Shown piece by piece: positions 5,938 through 13,935 of a stretch of DNA of 19,836 nt. The DNA comes from C00003060 sp964502635 (GTDB lineage: Bacteria; Desulfobacterota; Desulfobacteria; Desulfobacterales; C00003060). The position numbers were made by a program, and so were the translations under genes. The notes under the pieces are model-generated. The model made no database searches and was not told the DNA's origin. It saw nothing but the letters and a program-made list of their open reading frames with translations. Location of the stretch: the NCBI GenBank assembly GCA_964502635.1, contig CAZCXI010000055.1:1-19836 (forward strand), written 5' to 3'. The first letter of the stretch is position 1. The number at the start of each line of letters is the position of its first letter.

Positions 5938-6522
5938 GTGGATAGTCAGGAGCAACAAAATCTGGACGACAAGGTCTCAATGACCGGTAGCGGCCCTCAC
6001 CCATCCGGGCGCTCTGCCCACCCAAGAAGGCTCTTTTTTTACCCTTTTATCCTTACCTTTATTATCATGTTTGGCCTCTGGCTCATTCTCTCAGGCCACT
6101 TTGACGCTTTTCACATGAGCCTCGGCCTTGTTTCCTGTGCCATTGTTTCATACCTTTCTTCTGATCTCTTGTTCCCCTCCCCGAAAATTGAAGGGCTCTT
6201 GAAACAGTGGGCCCGGTTCATTCGATATGTTCCCTGGCTGATGCTCGAGATCATCAAGGCAAATCTTCACGTCACCTATCTGGTCTTCCATCCGAGGATG
6301 ATGGACCTGATCGACCCAAGAATTATCAAATTTCGAAGTCACCTCAGGAGTGACCTGGCTCTGGTGACCTTCGCAAATTCAATCACCCTGACCCCCGGCA
6401 CCATTACCGTCGACATATCGCTTGAAGGGGATTTCAAGGTCCATGCGATTGACAAGGCGTCCGGCGACCCACTGCCGGGCGAGATGGAAGCAAGGATTGC
6501 CAAGACCTTTGGTGAAGTATGA
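5938..6522 (+). CDS. mnhE: Antiporter subunit E (MnhE/MrpE)
   Basis: First gene of the antiporter operon, 194 residues from the GTG at 5938. After a hydrophilic lead, hydrophobic segments begin at LFFYPFILTFIIMFGLWLIL, followed by the FDAFHMSLGL region, a second membrane stretch and a soluble C-terminal domain with SITLTPGTITVDI, the hallmark of the MnhE family. MrpE is a structural and assembly subunit of the Na+(K+)/H+ antiporter membrane complex. GGAGG lies 9 nt before the GTG. An ATG at 5980 with a weaker AAGGT is the main alternative and would give a more usual length of 180. The ATG at 5839 opens the same frame but its extra residues look non-coding. The stop overlaps the start of mnhF by 4 bp. 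Confidence 0.88.
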   Translation: MDSQEQQNLDDKVSMTGSGPHPSGRSAHPRRLFFYPFILTFIIMFGLWLILSGHFDAFHMSLGLVSCAIVSYLSSDLLFPSPKIEGLLKQWARFIRYVPWLMLEIIKANLHVTYLVFHPRMMDLIDPRIIKFRSHLRSDLALVTFANSITLTPGTITVDISLEGDFKVHAIDKASGDPLPGEMEARIAKTFGEV

Positions 6523-6794
6523 TGGATAACGTGTTTCTGTATTCGGGTCTTTACTTGGCTTTTTTGATGACCCTTAGTCTGTACCGCGCGCTGGTTGGGC
6601 CCACCGTCGTGGATCGTATGATCGGTGTCAATGCCATTGGGAGCAAGACTGCCGTGTTGTTGATCCTGATCGGCCTGATCTACCATAGGGTCGAGATGTT
6701 CGTCGACATTGCCCTGGCCTATGCCATGTTGAACTTTATTGCGGTGCTGGCAGCCTCAAGATACTTTCAAAAGCGCAAGGGTTTGTATGACTGA
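6519..6794 (+). CDS. mnhF: Antiporter subunit F (MnhF/MrpF)
   Basis: A 91-residue protein with three predicted membrane helices and the family motif GPTVVDRMIGVNAIGSK, followed by VDIALAYAMLNF. Small subunit of the Mrp complex, equivalent to MbhB of membrane-bound hydrogenases. Begins within the mnhE stop (ATGA overlap). Its stop codon lies in the 5' arm of a hairpin. Confidence 0.93.
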   Translation: MMDNVFLYSGLYLAFLMTLSLYRALVGPTVVDRMIGVNAIGSKTAVLLILIGLIYHRVEMFVDIALAYAMLNFIAVLAASRYFQKRKGLYD

Positions 6795-6820
6795 GAGCCC
6801 CCTCATGGGTGCGGGCTCTC
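6793..6820 (+). terminator. Intra-operon hairpin at the end of mnhF
   Basis: GAGAGCCC (6793-6800) pairs perfectly with GGGCTCTC (6813-6820) across a 12-nt loop, followed only by TTT. The short T-tract suggests partial termination or an mRNA processing/stability element rather than full termination. It sits in the only sizeable gap (85 bp) in the first half of the operon. Confidence 0.5.
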
Positions 6821-6879
6821 TTTCAAGGCAAGCCAAACTTATACGGGATCCGGACAACATACCTGGGAGATTATAAGAC

Positions 6880-7203
6880 ATGGATATCATCGTATGCTTG
6901 CTCCTGTTCATCGGCCTCTTTTTCTTTACAGGCGGTGCTGTAGGGATCCTGCGTTTTCCTGATTTCTATTCCCGACTCCATCCAGCCGGAAAACTCGACA
7001 CGCTAGGCTCTCTCTTGGCCATGACAGGCCTGGCATTATTCAACCTGCACTATTTTTCTCTGGGCGCTTTGCTCACCAGTCTCAAGATAATATTGATCCT
7101 GGTCTTTGTCTTTCTGGCCAGCCCCACGGCGACCCATGCGATTGTGGATGCGGGCGTGAGGGCCGGCCTGGCCCCGTGGACCAAAGGAGAGGATAGGAGA
7201 TAG
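6880..7203 (+). CDS. mnhG: Antiporter subunit G (MnhG/MrpG)
   Basis: A 107-residue protein with three membrane helices and the MnhG signature GILRFPDFYSRLHPAGKLDTLG, ending with the SPTATHAI segment. Structural subunit of the Mrp complex, equivalent to MbhC. A GGGAGA ribosome site lies about 10 nt upstream. Follows the hairpin after mnhF by 59 bp and is separated from the next gene by 3 bp. Confidence 0.93.
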   Translation: MDIIVCLLLFIGLFFFTGGAVGILRFPDFYSRLHPAGKLDTLGSLLAMTGLALFNLHYFSLGALLTSLKIILILVFVFLASPTATHAIVDAGVRAGLAPWTKGEDRR

Positions 7204-7206
7204 CCC

Positions 7207-7452
7207 ATGATCTGGCAGCTAGATTTGGCGATTCTGACGTTGGTGGTTATCGTGGGTATCGGCGCCATCACGGTAAAGGATCTGCTGGGGGCCGCTATCA
7301 TGTTCGGCGCCTACAGCTTCATGATGTGTCTCCTGTGGTCTATCATGGGAGCGGTTGATGTGGCCTTTACCGAGGCCTCGGTGGGGGCCGGGGTGAGTAC
7401 TGTTTTTTTCGTGGCAGCCGTGTTCCGCACCACCAGGAGGACAAAGGATTGA
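7207..7452 (+). CDS. DUF4040/MbhD-like subunit (MrpA C-terminal fragment)
   Basis: An 81-residue, three-helix protein with ITVKDLLGAAIMFGAYSF and DVAFTEASVGAGVSTVFF, the conserved core of DUF4040, also found as MbhD/EhbD and within the C-terminal part of MrpA. The conserved acidic residue in AFTEA is proposed in this family to take part in cation or proton conduction. AGGAG lies 7 nt before the ATG. It overlaps the next gene by 4 bp. No full-length MrpA occurs in the operon, so this gene and the first part of the next stand in for MrpA's C-terminal end. Confidence 0.87.
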   Translation: MIWQLDLAILTLVVIVGIGAITVKDLLGAAIMFGAYSFMMCLLWSIMGAVDVAFTEASVGAGVSTVFFVAAVFRTTRRTKD

Positions 7453-8273
7453 AGGTTACAGGATTGATTATAGCGGTTTTGGCGGGTGCGCTCTTGATTT
7501 ATGCCACCGTGGACTTCCCGCCGTGGGGTGACCCTAAGTCACCTGCCAGCCTGCATGTTTCTCCTCATTACATTGAAAAGACCATTGAGGAAACCGCGGT
7601 CCCCAACATGGTGACCTCTGTCCTAGCCGACTATCGTGGTTATGACACCATGTATGAAACCACGGTTATTTTTTCGGCCGGCGTGGCCTGTTTTCTCCTC
7701 CTGCGCATCTTCCGGCGCAAAGAGTCTGCAGAAAGGCTCTATCGGCATGTTCTGACTGGCGTAACCATACGCCTAAGAGAGGGTAAGTTACCGCCGTCCG
7801 ACGACTTCGAAAGGATCGACACCGCCTGGACGCCCCACGATCTGATCATCAAGACCATGTGTCGATTACTGGTCCCCTTTATTCAGCTGTTTGCCTTGTA
7901 CGTGATCGCCCACGGCCACCATAGCCCGGGCGGCGGGTTTCAGGGCGGCGTTATGCTAGGAGCCAGTGTTATCGTGCTAGCCATGTCCCAGGATCTGAGA
8001 ACGGCCGTGAGAAGGCTCCGGGAGAAGGTGGACGCCCTGCTGTGTGCCACGGGCGTCTTTATCTATGCGGGTACTGGCGCGTTGTGTCTTCTATTGGGGG
8101 CCAATTTCCTGGATTACAGTGCTCTTGCACCCTTGCTGCATGTGGATCCGATTATGGCCCGATCTCACGGCATCTTTATCGTAGAGATCGGCGTGGGCAT
8201 TGCCGTTATGGCCACAATGATTTGGATCTATTGCAATGTCTCATCAAGGGGCGAATATGATGAAGGGTTATAG
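7449..8273 (+). CDS. mnhB: MbhE-MnhB fusion subunit of the antiporter
   Basis: A 274-residue membrane protein in two parts. Residues 1 to about 90 match the MrpA C-terminal/MbhE type, with a conserved NMVTSVLADYRGYDTMYETT segment between two helices. A charged cytoplasmic linker (about 90-130) follows, then the MnhB domain (about 130-270) with the family motif AHGHHSPGGGFQGGV and four helices. The start is TTG, overlapping the previous stop (TTGA), with AGGAGG 8 nt upstream. The fusion would fix two subunits of the complex in 1:1 ratio. Confidence 0.88.
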   Translation: MKVTGLIIAVLAGALLIYATVDFPPWGDPKSPASLHVSPHYIEKTIEETAVPNMVTSVLADYRGYDTMYETTVIFSAGVACFLLLRIFRRKESAERLYRHVLTGVTIRLREGKLPPSDDFERIDTAWTPHDLIIKTMCRLLVPFIQLFALYVIAHGHHSPGGGFQGGVMLGASVIVLAMSQDLRTAVRRLREKVDALLCATGVFIYAGTGALCLLLGANFLDYSALAPLLHVDPIMARSHGIFIVEIGVGIAVMATMIWIYCNVSSRGEYDEGL

Positions 8274-8278
8274 GAACG

Positions 8279-8674
8279 ATGGGTGATTGGCTTCACATGC
8301 TTGTGGCTAAGTACAATTACTGGATCTATATTACCCTCATGATGATCGGCCTGTACGCCATGATCGCCAAGAACAACCTGATCAAAAAGATCGTGGGCAT
8401 GAACATCTTTCAAACAGCCATTATCCTGTTTTACGTCTCCATAGGCGTAAAAAAGGGGGGCACCCTTCCGATCATAGAGCATGGCCATGGAGGGCACTCT
8501 CACGTGATCCATGCGGCAGACTACCTCAACCCCTTGCCCCACGTGCTGATGCTGACCGCCATCGTGGTCTCCGTGGCCACCCTGGGAGTCGCCCTGGCAT
8601 TGGCTATAAGGATCTACAACAGGTATAACTCACTGGAAGAAGACGAAATACTAACGCAGGTAAGGGAAAAATGA
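8279..8674 (+). CDS. mnhC: Antiporter subunit C (MnhC/MrpC, NuoK-like)
   Basis: A 131-residue, three-helix protein homologous to NuoK. Recognisable segments are IGLYAMIAKNNLIKKIVGMNIFQ, with the conserved G-x-N, and NPLPHVLMLTAIVVS. Between helices 2 and 3 is a loop rich in His (EHGHGGHSHVIH), which is not part of the usual core and might bind metal or face the periplasm. It starts 5 bp after mnhB and ends in a 4-bp overlap with mnhD1. Confidence 0.92.
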   Translation: MGDWLHMLVAKYNYWIYITLMMIGLYAMIAKNNLIKKIVGMNIFQTAIILFYVSIGVKKGGTLPIIEHGHGGHSHVIHAADYLNPLPHVLMLTAIVVSVATLGVALALAIRIYNRYNSLEEDEILTQVREK

Positions 8675-10164
8675 GCCTACAGTATCCTGCACTCCTTATC
8701 GCTGTCCCGCTGCTGTCGGCTTTTATCATCAGCGCTGCCGGATGGATCAATAAGAAACTTTGTTTTCCCATTGCAGTCGCGGCCCTGACCGTGTCGGCTG
8801 GTTCGTGCATTGGCTTGTTGTTCAGGGTTTTGAACGAAGGCGTCGTCCTTTATCGACTGGGAGGATGGGACCCGCCATGGGGAATCGCCTATTATATTGA
8901 TTCTCTGAATGGGCTGGTTCTCTGCGTGGTGTCTGTGGCTGCCCTTCTCAATCTGATAGCCAGTAAAAAGAGTATTGAGCAAGAGTTCCCCGAAAAAATA
9001 GGGCCCTTTTATACCTTATATGTCCTTTTTGTCACTGGCATGGTCGGTATCACGGTAACCGGAGATGCCTTTAACCTTTACGTTTTGCTGGAGATCGGGT
9101 CCATTACGGGCTACGCCCTCATTGCTATGGGTGACAAGGACCGGGCCCCTCTGGCGAGTCTCAATTATCTGTACATGGGTACCATTGGGGCGTGCTTCTA
9201 TCTCCTCGGTGTGGGGTATCTATATATCTCTACCGGGTCTTTGAATATGGTGGACATCGCCCGTCTCCTGCCGGCACTTTACCAATCCAAGGCGGTCATG
9301 GCCGCGTTTATCATCTGCATGGTCGGGGTATGGATCAAGATGGCGTTCTTCCCGCTTCATGCGTGGCTGCCCAATGCGTACACATTTGCCCCGTCTGCGG
9401 CAAGCAGCTTGATCGCCCCGTTGATGACCAAGGTGATGATCTATGTCATGATCCGGCTTATATTGACCGTCTTCACCCCGAAGTTTGCCTTTGGCACGCT
9501 GGCCGTAAGCCACGCCATTGTCTGGCTGGCCTGTGTTGCCATTGTAGTAGGCGCCATCTGTGCGCTGGCACAGCGCGATTTGAAGAAGATGCTGACCTAT
9601 ATCATCGTTGCGGAGGTCGGCTATATGGTCGGCGGTGCGTGGCTCGGAAACCGTGCCGGAATGACGGGGGCAATCCTGCATATTGTAAACGATGCCCTCA
9701 TGACCCTGTGCGCCTTTCTCGTGGTGGGCAACATCGTTTACAAGGTAAAGGGGTATGCCTTCGACGACCTGAAAGGCCTGTTCACTAAAATGCCCTTCAC
9801 CATGGGGGCCTTTGTGATCGGGGCCCTGTCCATCATAGGGGTGCCTCCCACGTGTGGTTTCTTCAGCAAATGGTACTTGATCTCCGGAGCGATCCAGGCC
9901 GGCCACTACGGTTTCATGGTGGCCTTGATCTTCAGCAGCCTGGTAAACGTAGTACTTTTCTTCAGGGTCATTGAAATCGGTTATTACGAACCTTCCGGGG
10001 AGCATCACGGACATGACCATCCTCCGGAACCGATGGCAGAGGCGCCTCTCTCCATGCTCGTTCCGCTTTATGTGGTTGCAGCAGGCCTGATACTGGTCGG
10101 TCTTTATACGGGTAACATCGTAAACCACATCATTCGGTTTGTCATACCAAGCAGCTTCGTATGA
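8671..10164 (+). CDS. mnhD: Antiporter subunit D, copy 1 (MnhD/MrpD, proton-antiporter family)
   Basis: A 497-residue protein with about 14 membrane helices, the proton-translocating Proton_antipo_M fold shared with NuoL/M/N. Likely conduction residues are E141 in LLEIGSITGY (TM5), K223 in WIKMAFFPLHAWLP (TM7), H230 and K254 in MTKVMIYV (TM8), plus the KK pair in RDLKKMLTY (TM10). The usual WLPDA is WLPNA here. Near the C-terminus is a His-rich loop (EHHGHDH). It couples H+ movement to cation exchange in the membrane complex. ATGA overlap with mnhC. Confidence 0.93.
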   Translation: MSLQYPALLIAVPLLSAFIISAAGWINKKLCFPIAVAALTVSAGSCIGLLFRVLNEGVVLYRLGGWDPPWGIAYYIDSLNGLVLCVVSVAALLNLIASKKSIEQEFPEKIGPFYTLYVLFVTGMVGITVTGDAFNLYVLLEIGSITGYALIAMGDKDRAPLASLNYLYMGTIGACFYLLGVGYLYISTGSLNMVDIARLLPALYQSKAVMAAFIICMVGVWIKMAFFPLHAWLPNAYTFAPSAASSLIAPLMTKVMIYVMIRLILTVFTPKFAFGTLAVSHAIVWLACVAIVVGAICALAQRDLKKMLTYIIVAEVGYMVGGAWLGNRAGMTGAILHIVNDALMTLCAFLVVGNIVYKVKGYAFDDLKGLFTKMPFTMGAFVIGALSIIGVPPTCGFFSKWYLISGAIQAGHYGFMVALIFSSLVNVVLFFRVIEIGYYEPSGEHHGHDHPPEPMAEAPLSMLVPLYVVAAGLILVGLYTGNIVNHIIRFVIPSSFV

Positions 10165-10188
10165 CGGATATGGAATAATAGGGATCCA

Positions 10189-11667
10189 ATGGAAACGATT
10201 ACATCTATAAGGCCGTTGCTTGCTGTGCTGGTCTCTTTGCTGATGACTCCTATACTGGTTTCCAGCAGGAAACCGAACGTCCGTGAGGCGTGGACCTTTG
10301 TGGCGGCTATTGCAAAGTTCTTGATCGTCGTGTCAATGCTTCCAGTCGTCTTAAGGGGGTCTGAGATTGTATATACGCTGGTCGAATTCGTGCCGGGGGC
10401 TGCGATCAAGTTCAGGGTGGATGCGCTCGGCATGCTCTTCGCGCTTGTCTCTTCCTCTCTTTGGATCATCACATCGGCATACTCGATCGGCTATATGCGG
10501 GGGCTGAAAGAACACAGTCAAACGAGGTATTTTTGTTTCTTCGCATTCTGCCTTTCTGCCACGATCGGGGTGGCCTTTGCAGGTAATCTTCTCACGCTTT
10601 ACCTCTTTTACGAAATGCTTTCTCTCGCCACCTACCCGCTGGTCACGCATCATCAGGATGAAGAGGCGCGCCGTTCAGGACATAAATATCTGCTTTATAT
10701 TGTGGGAACATCGATCGGTCTCGTATTACCCGCCATGCTGATATCATACAACCTGGCCGGAACGCTGGAGTTCTCAAAACATGGCTTTCTTGCCGGAACC
10801 GCATCCAAACCATTGCTTGGGCTCCTCTTGTTCATGTTTATCTTCGGGTTTGCCAAGGCGGCGATCATGCCCATGCACGGGTGGCTTCCTGCGGCCATGG
10901 TGGCGCCCACACCGGTGAGCGCTCTGCTCCATGCCGTGGCGGTTGTCAAGGTGGGTGTCTTTAGCATTGTTCGCATCCTGACCGGTGTGTTCGGCATTCA
11001 GTTGTTATCGTCACTCCATTTTGGCACGGCAATCTGCTTCATCGCCTCTGTGACCATCATTGTTGCCTCGCTTATTGCCCTTTCTCAAGACGGCCTGAAA
11101 AGGCTCCTTGCCTTTTCCACGATTGCGCAACTTTCATACATCGTTCTGGGCATAGGCCTGCTCTCTCCCAAGGGAATGACCGGCGGGATGGTGCATATCG
11201 CCATGCACGCCTTTGGCAAGATTACGCTATTTTTCTGCGCAGGCGCGATTTTCGTGGCCACGGGCAAGAAAAATATCAGCGAGATGATCGGCATCGGCAG
11301 GAGGATGCCGGTGACGATGGCGGCCTTTTTTATCGGCGCCTTGAGTATCACCGGGGTACCCCCTTGCGGCGGTTTCATAAGCAAATGGTATCTTGTCCTG
11401 GGGTCGCTGGAGGCCCACCAGACAGCCATTCTAGGCGTGTTACTGTTCAGTTCCCTGCTCAATGCGGCTTACTTTATGCCTGTTGTCTACAAGGCATTCT
11501 TCTGCAGGCCCGAAGAGGCCATGTTTGAAAACAAGGTGCAGGAGGCCCCACTTTTTTGTGTGGTGCCCTTGGTGATCACTGCCGTGATTTCCGTGATTCT
11601 GCTCTTCTATCCCCAACCTTTTCTCAGGTTGGCCAGCATGATGGTACAAAGCATAACGGGGACGTAA
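10189..11667 (+). CDS. Antiporter subunit D-like, copy 2 (proton-antiporter family)
   Basis: A second Proton_antipo_M protein, 492 residues and about 14 helices, clearly diverged from copy 1. E142 (FYEMLSLATYP), K223 (FAKAAIMPMHGWLP), H230 and K254 (VVKVGVFSI) are present, so it should be competent for proton transfer. The APTPVSALLHA segment is closer to MrpA/NuoL than to copy 1, so it may take the place of MrpA's N-terminal antiporter domain. Starts 24 bp after mnhD1. Confidence 0.9.
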   Translation: METITSIRPLLAVLVSLLMTPILVSSRKPNVREAWTFVAAIAKFLIVVSMLPVVLRGSEIVYTLVEFVPGAAIKFRVDALGMLFALVSSSLWIITSAYSIGYMRGLKEHSQTRYFCFFAFCLSATIGVAFAGNLLTLYLFYEMLSLATYPLVTHHQDEEARRSGHKYLLYIVGTSIGLVLPAMLISYNLAGTLEFSKHGFLAGTASKPLLGLLLFMFIFGFAKAAIMPMHGWLPAAMVAPTPVSALLHAVAVVKVGVFSIVRILTGVFGIQLLSSLHFGTAICFIASVTIIVASLIALSQDGLKRLLAFSTIAQLSYIVLGIGLLSPKGMTGGMVHIAMHAFGKITLFFCAGAIFVATGKKNISEMIGIGRRMPVTMAAFFIGALSITGVPPCGGFISKWYLVLGSLEAHQTAILGVLLFSSLLNAAYFMPVVYKAFFCRPEEAMFENKVQEAPLFCVVPLVITAVISVILLFYPQPFLRLASMMVQSITGT

Positions 11668-11670
11668 CTG

Positions 11671-11811
11671 ATGAGCGTGGAAAGAAGTGATGAAATAGAA
11701 GGAAAAATGGAACTCGGTCACGAGCCCGTGCCGCCATACAAGACAGTTTTTTTCATAGCCATTACCATTGGCGTCCTGTATCTCGGCTTTATCCTCTTTA
11801 AGACGCTTTGA
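11671..11811 (+). CDS. 46-residue single-helix membrane protein
   Basis: A short ORF 3 bp after copy 2, beginning MSVERSDEIEGKMEL. A charged N-terminal half is followed by PPYKTVFFIAITIGVLYLGF, one membrane helix, and ends FKTL. No family name recognised. Tight spacing in an operon of membrane subunits argues it is a real accessory subunit or assembly factor. The ribosome site is weak (GGGGAC). Confidence 0.65.
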   Translation: MSVERSDEIEGKMELGHEPVPPYKTVFFIAITIGVLYLGFILFKTL

Positions 11812-11866
11812 CTTGAACGATGTTTTCATCTTTTCGCTTCAGGCGCTCCATAGTAAGGAGATTGAC

Positions 11867-12127
11867 ATGGAAGAAAAACAACAGACCGAAAAAAAATATC
11901 TTTTTGACAGGCCAGGAAACGTAAACAGACTCCTTGCTTGTTTTTTTTCGTCGCTGGGTGTTTTGCTTATCATTGACCTTTTTGTCCACAAGCATCCACA
12001 TTTTCCTTGGGAAGGGTGGCTGGAGTTCTCTGCTGTGTATGGTTTCGTGGCCTGCGTGGTCCTCGTCCTTGCCGCCAAATACATCCTTCGGCCCCTAATG
12101 AAAAGACGAGAGGACTACTATGATTAG
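11867..12127 (+). CDS. 86-residue two-helix membrane protein
   Basis: Start at 11867 chosen for AAGGAG 6 nt upstream; the open frame reaches further left without signal. The N-terminus is hydrophilic, then helix 1 (about residues 20-38), a loop with HKHPHFPWEGWLEF, helix 2 (YGFVACVVLVLAAKYIL) and a charged end RREDYYD. I know no function. The D/E-rich tail and aromatic loop look conserved-type rather than random. Overlaps the start of copy 3 by 8 bp, so probably co-translated and part of the same complex. Confidence 0.75.
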   Translation: MEEKQQTEKKYLFDRPGNVNRLLACFFSSLGVLLIIDLFVHKHPHFPWEGWLEFSAVYGFVACVVLVLAAKYILRPLMKRREDYYD

Positions 12128-13892
12128 TACGGTCCCGCCAGCATTCATATTTATCGTCGGGGGATTACTGGTTCCCTTTATCAAGGGGAAGTGGAAAAGC
12201 GCCTATTTGTTGCTGATACCTGTCATCGGATTTATAAACTTGATCAGCATCCCCGAAGGAACCCACTGGGTCGCTAAGTTCCTCGGTTATGATGTCGTCT
12301 TTGGCAAAGTAGACAGGCTGAGTCTCCTTTTTGGTTACATCTTCCATCTTATCACCTTCATATCCCTCCTTTATGCCCTTCACCTGAAAGACGACCTGCA
12401 GCATGTGGCCGGTCTCATTTATGCGGGCAGCGCCCTGGGGGTTGTCTTTGCAGGAGACATTTTTTCCTTCTTTGTCTTCTGGGAAATGCTCACCGTCAGC
12501 TCTGTCATGCTGATCTGGACTCGCAGGACAAGGGCCTCCACGTACGCAGGATACAGGTATGTTCTGGTTCATGCCGCAGGGGGCCTGTGCCTCCTGGCAG
12601 GGATCGTTCTATATGTAAATCAGACTGGCTCTATTGAGTTCGGGTACATAGGATTGAACGGACTGGCCAGCTACCTCATATTTATTGGGTTTGGCGTTAA
12701 TTGCGCCTGGCCCATTCTCCATCCGTGGCTCACCGATGCCTATCCTGAGGCTACGATTACCGGGGTCATATTCCTGAGTGCCTTCACCACAAAGACTGCT
12801 GTCTATGCCCTGGCAAGGGCGTTCCCCGGAACCGGGGCGTTGATCTGGATCGGGGCAATCATGACCGGATTTCCGATCTTTTACGCAGTGATCGAGAACG
12901 ACCTGAGGCGGGTCCTCGCCTACAGCTTGATCAACCAAGTCGGTTTCATGGTCTGCGGTATCGGCATTGGTACAGCCCTGGCCATCAATGGCGCCGTGGC
13001 TCATGTCTTTAATGATGTTCTGTTCAAGGCCCTCCTTTTCATGTCCATGGGCGCGGTCATGTATCGCACAGGAAAGATCAATGGTACGGCTCTGGGAGGG
13101 TTGTACAGGACCATGCCGTTTACGTGTATATGTTGTATGGTGGGGGCTGCATCCATCTCGGCGTTCCCACTTTTTAGCGGCTTTGTGAGCAAGTCGATGG
13201 TCATGGATGCGGCTGCCCAAGGCCACATGAGGATCATATGGTTCATACTCCTTTTTGCCTCGGCCGGCGTGTTCCATCATGCAGGCATCAAGATTCCCTT
13301 TTTTGCATTCTTCGGCCATGACTCCGGCATGAGGCCCAAGGAGGCCCCGGTGAATATGCTCCTTGCCATGGGGATCACGGCCTTCCTGTGTATCTTCATA
13401 GGTTCATTTCCCGGCCCGCTATACAGCCTCCTCCCGTATCCTTGCGACTATGTACCATACACAGCACCTCACGTCCTGGGACAAACCCAGCTCCTTTTCT
13501 TCTCGGCCCTCGCCTTTTCACTTCTGTTACTTTCCGGTATATATCCTGGCGAGCAGAGGTGTGTGAATCTTGACGCGGATTGGTTTTATCGCATGGGGGG
13601 TCGGCTCTTCTATTATGTCATGGACAAGGCGTGGAACGGCTTGAACGCGGTATCAGAACGGTTTTTTGTGGGCGGTGTGGCCGGTTATCTTGGCCGCACA
13701 TCGAGGGATGGTCCCTCAAGGGCTGCCCTTCTGGCGATGGTACCGGCCTGGGTCATAGGCGGGGCAGCGGGAGAAAAGCTTGCCCGTAAGAAGGCCGCCC
13801 TCCGTGCCGCCTTAGAAACAGGCGCATCTCCCATCGGAATCAGTGCAGCTGTGGCTACTATTTTTCTCGTGGTCGTTTTTCTCTTGATGTGA
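12120..13892 (+). CDS. Antiporter subunit D-like, copy 3, long form
   Basis: A 590-residue Proton_antipo_M protein. Helices 1-14 are followed by about 140 extra residues with an amphipathic stretch (YRMGGRLFYYVMDKAWNGL) and a final membrane helix, similar in plan to the lateral-helix extension of NuoL. E122 (VFWEMLTVSS), H201 and K225 (TTKTAVYAL) are present. At the position of the TM7 lysine there is N194 (FGVNCAWPILHPWLTDAY), so its proton path differs from copies 1 and 2. The long C-terminal part may brace the neighbouring subunits. AGAGG about 8 nt upstream. Last gene of the antiporter set. Confidence 0.9.
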   Translation: MISTVPPAFIFIVGGLLVPFIKGKWKSAYLLLIPVIGFINLISIPEGTHWVAKFLGYDVVFGKVDRLSLLFGYIFHLITFISLLYALHLKDDLQHVAGLIYAGSALGVVFAGDIFSFFVFWEMLTVSSVMLIWTRRTRASTYAGYRYVLVHAAGGLCLLAGIVLYVNQTGSIEFGYIGLNGLASYLIFIGFGVNCAWPILHPWLTDAYPEATITGVIFLSAFTTKTAVYALARAFPGTGALIWIGAIMTGFPIFYAVIENDLRRVLAYSLINQVGFMVCGIGIGTALAINGAVAHVFNDVLFKALLFMSMGAVMYRTGKINGTALGGLYRTMPFTCICCMVGAASISAFPLFSGFVSKSMVMDAAAQGHMRIIWFILLFASAGVFHHAGIKIPFFAFFGHDSGMRPKEAPVNMLLAMGITAFLCIFIGSFPGPLYSLLPYPCDYVPYTAPHVLGQTQLLFFSALAFSLLLLSGIYPGEQRCVNLDADWFYRMGGRLFYYVMDKAWNGLNAVSERFFVGGVAGYLGRTSRDGPSRAALLAMVPAWVIGGAAGEKLARKKAALRAALETGASPIGISAAVATIFLVVVFLLM

Positions 13893-13935
13893 TATGAATT
13901 AAAAAACATATATTCGTCGCGGAGGGGAGACATCA

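Noticed and set aside
9220..10128. 302-residue minus-strand ORF opposite mnhD1
   Set aside because: It is the mirror of a well-supported membrane subunit gene, with His/Asp-rich low-complexity composition typical of antisense frames.
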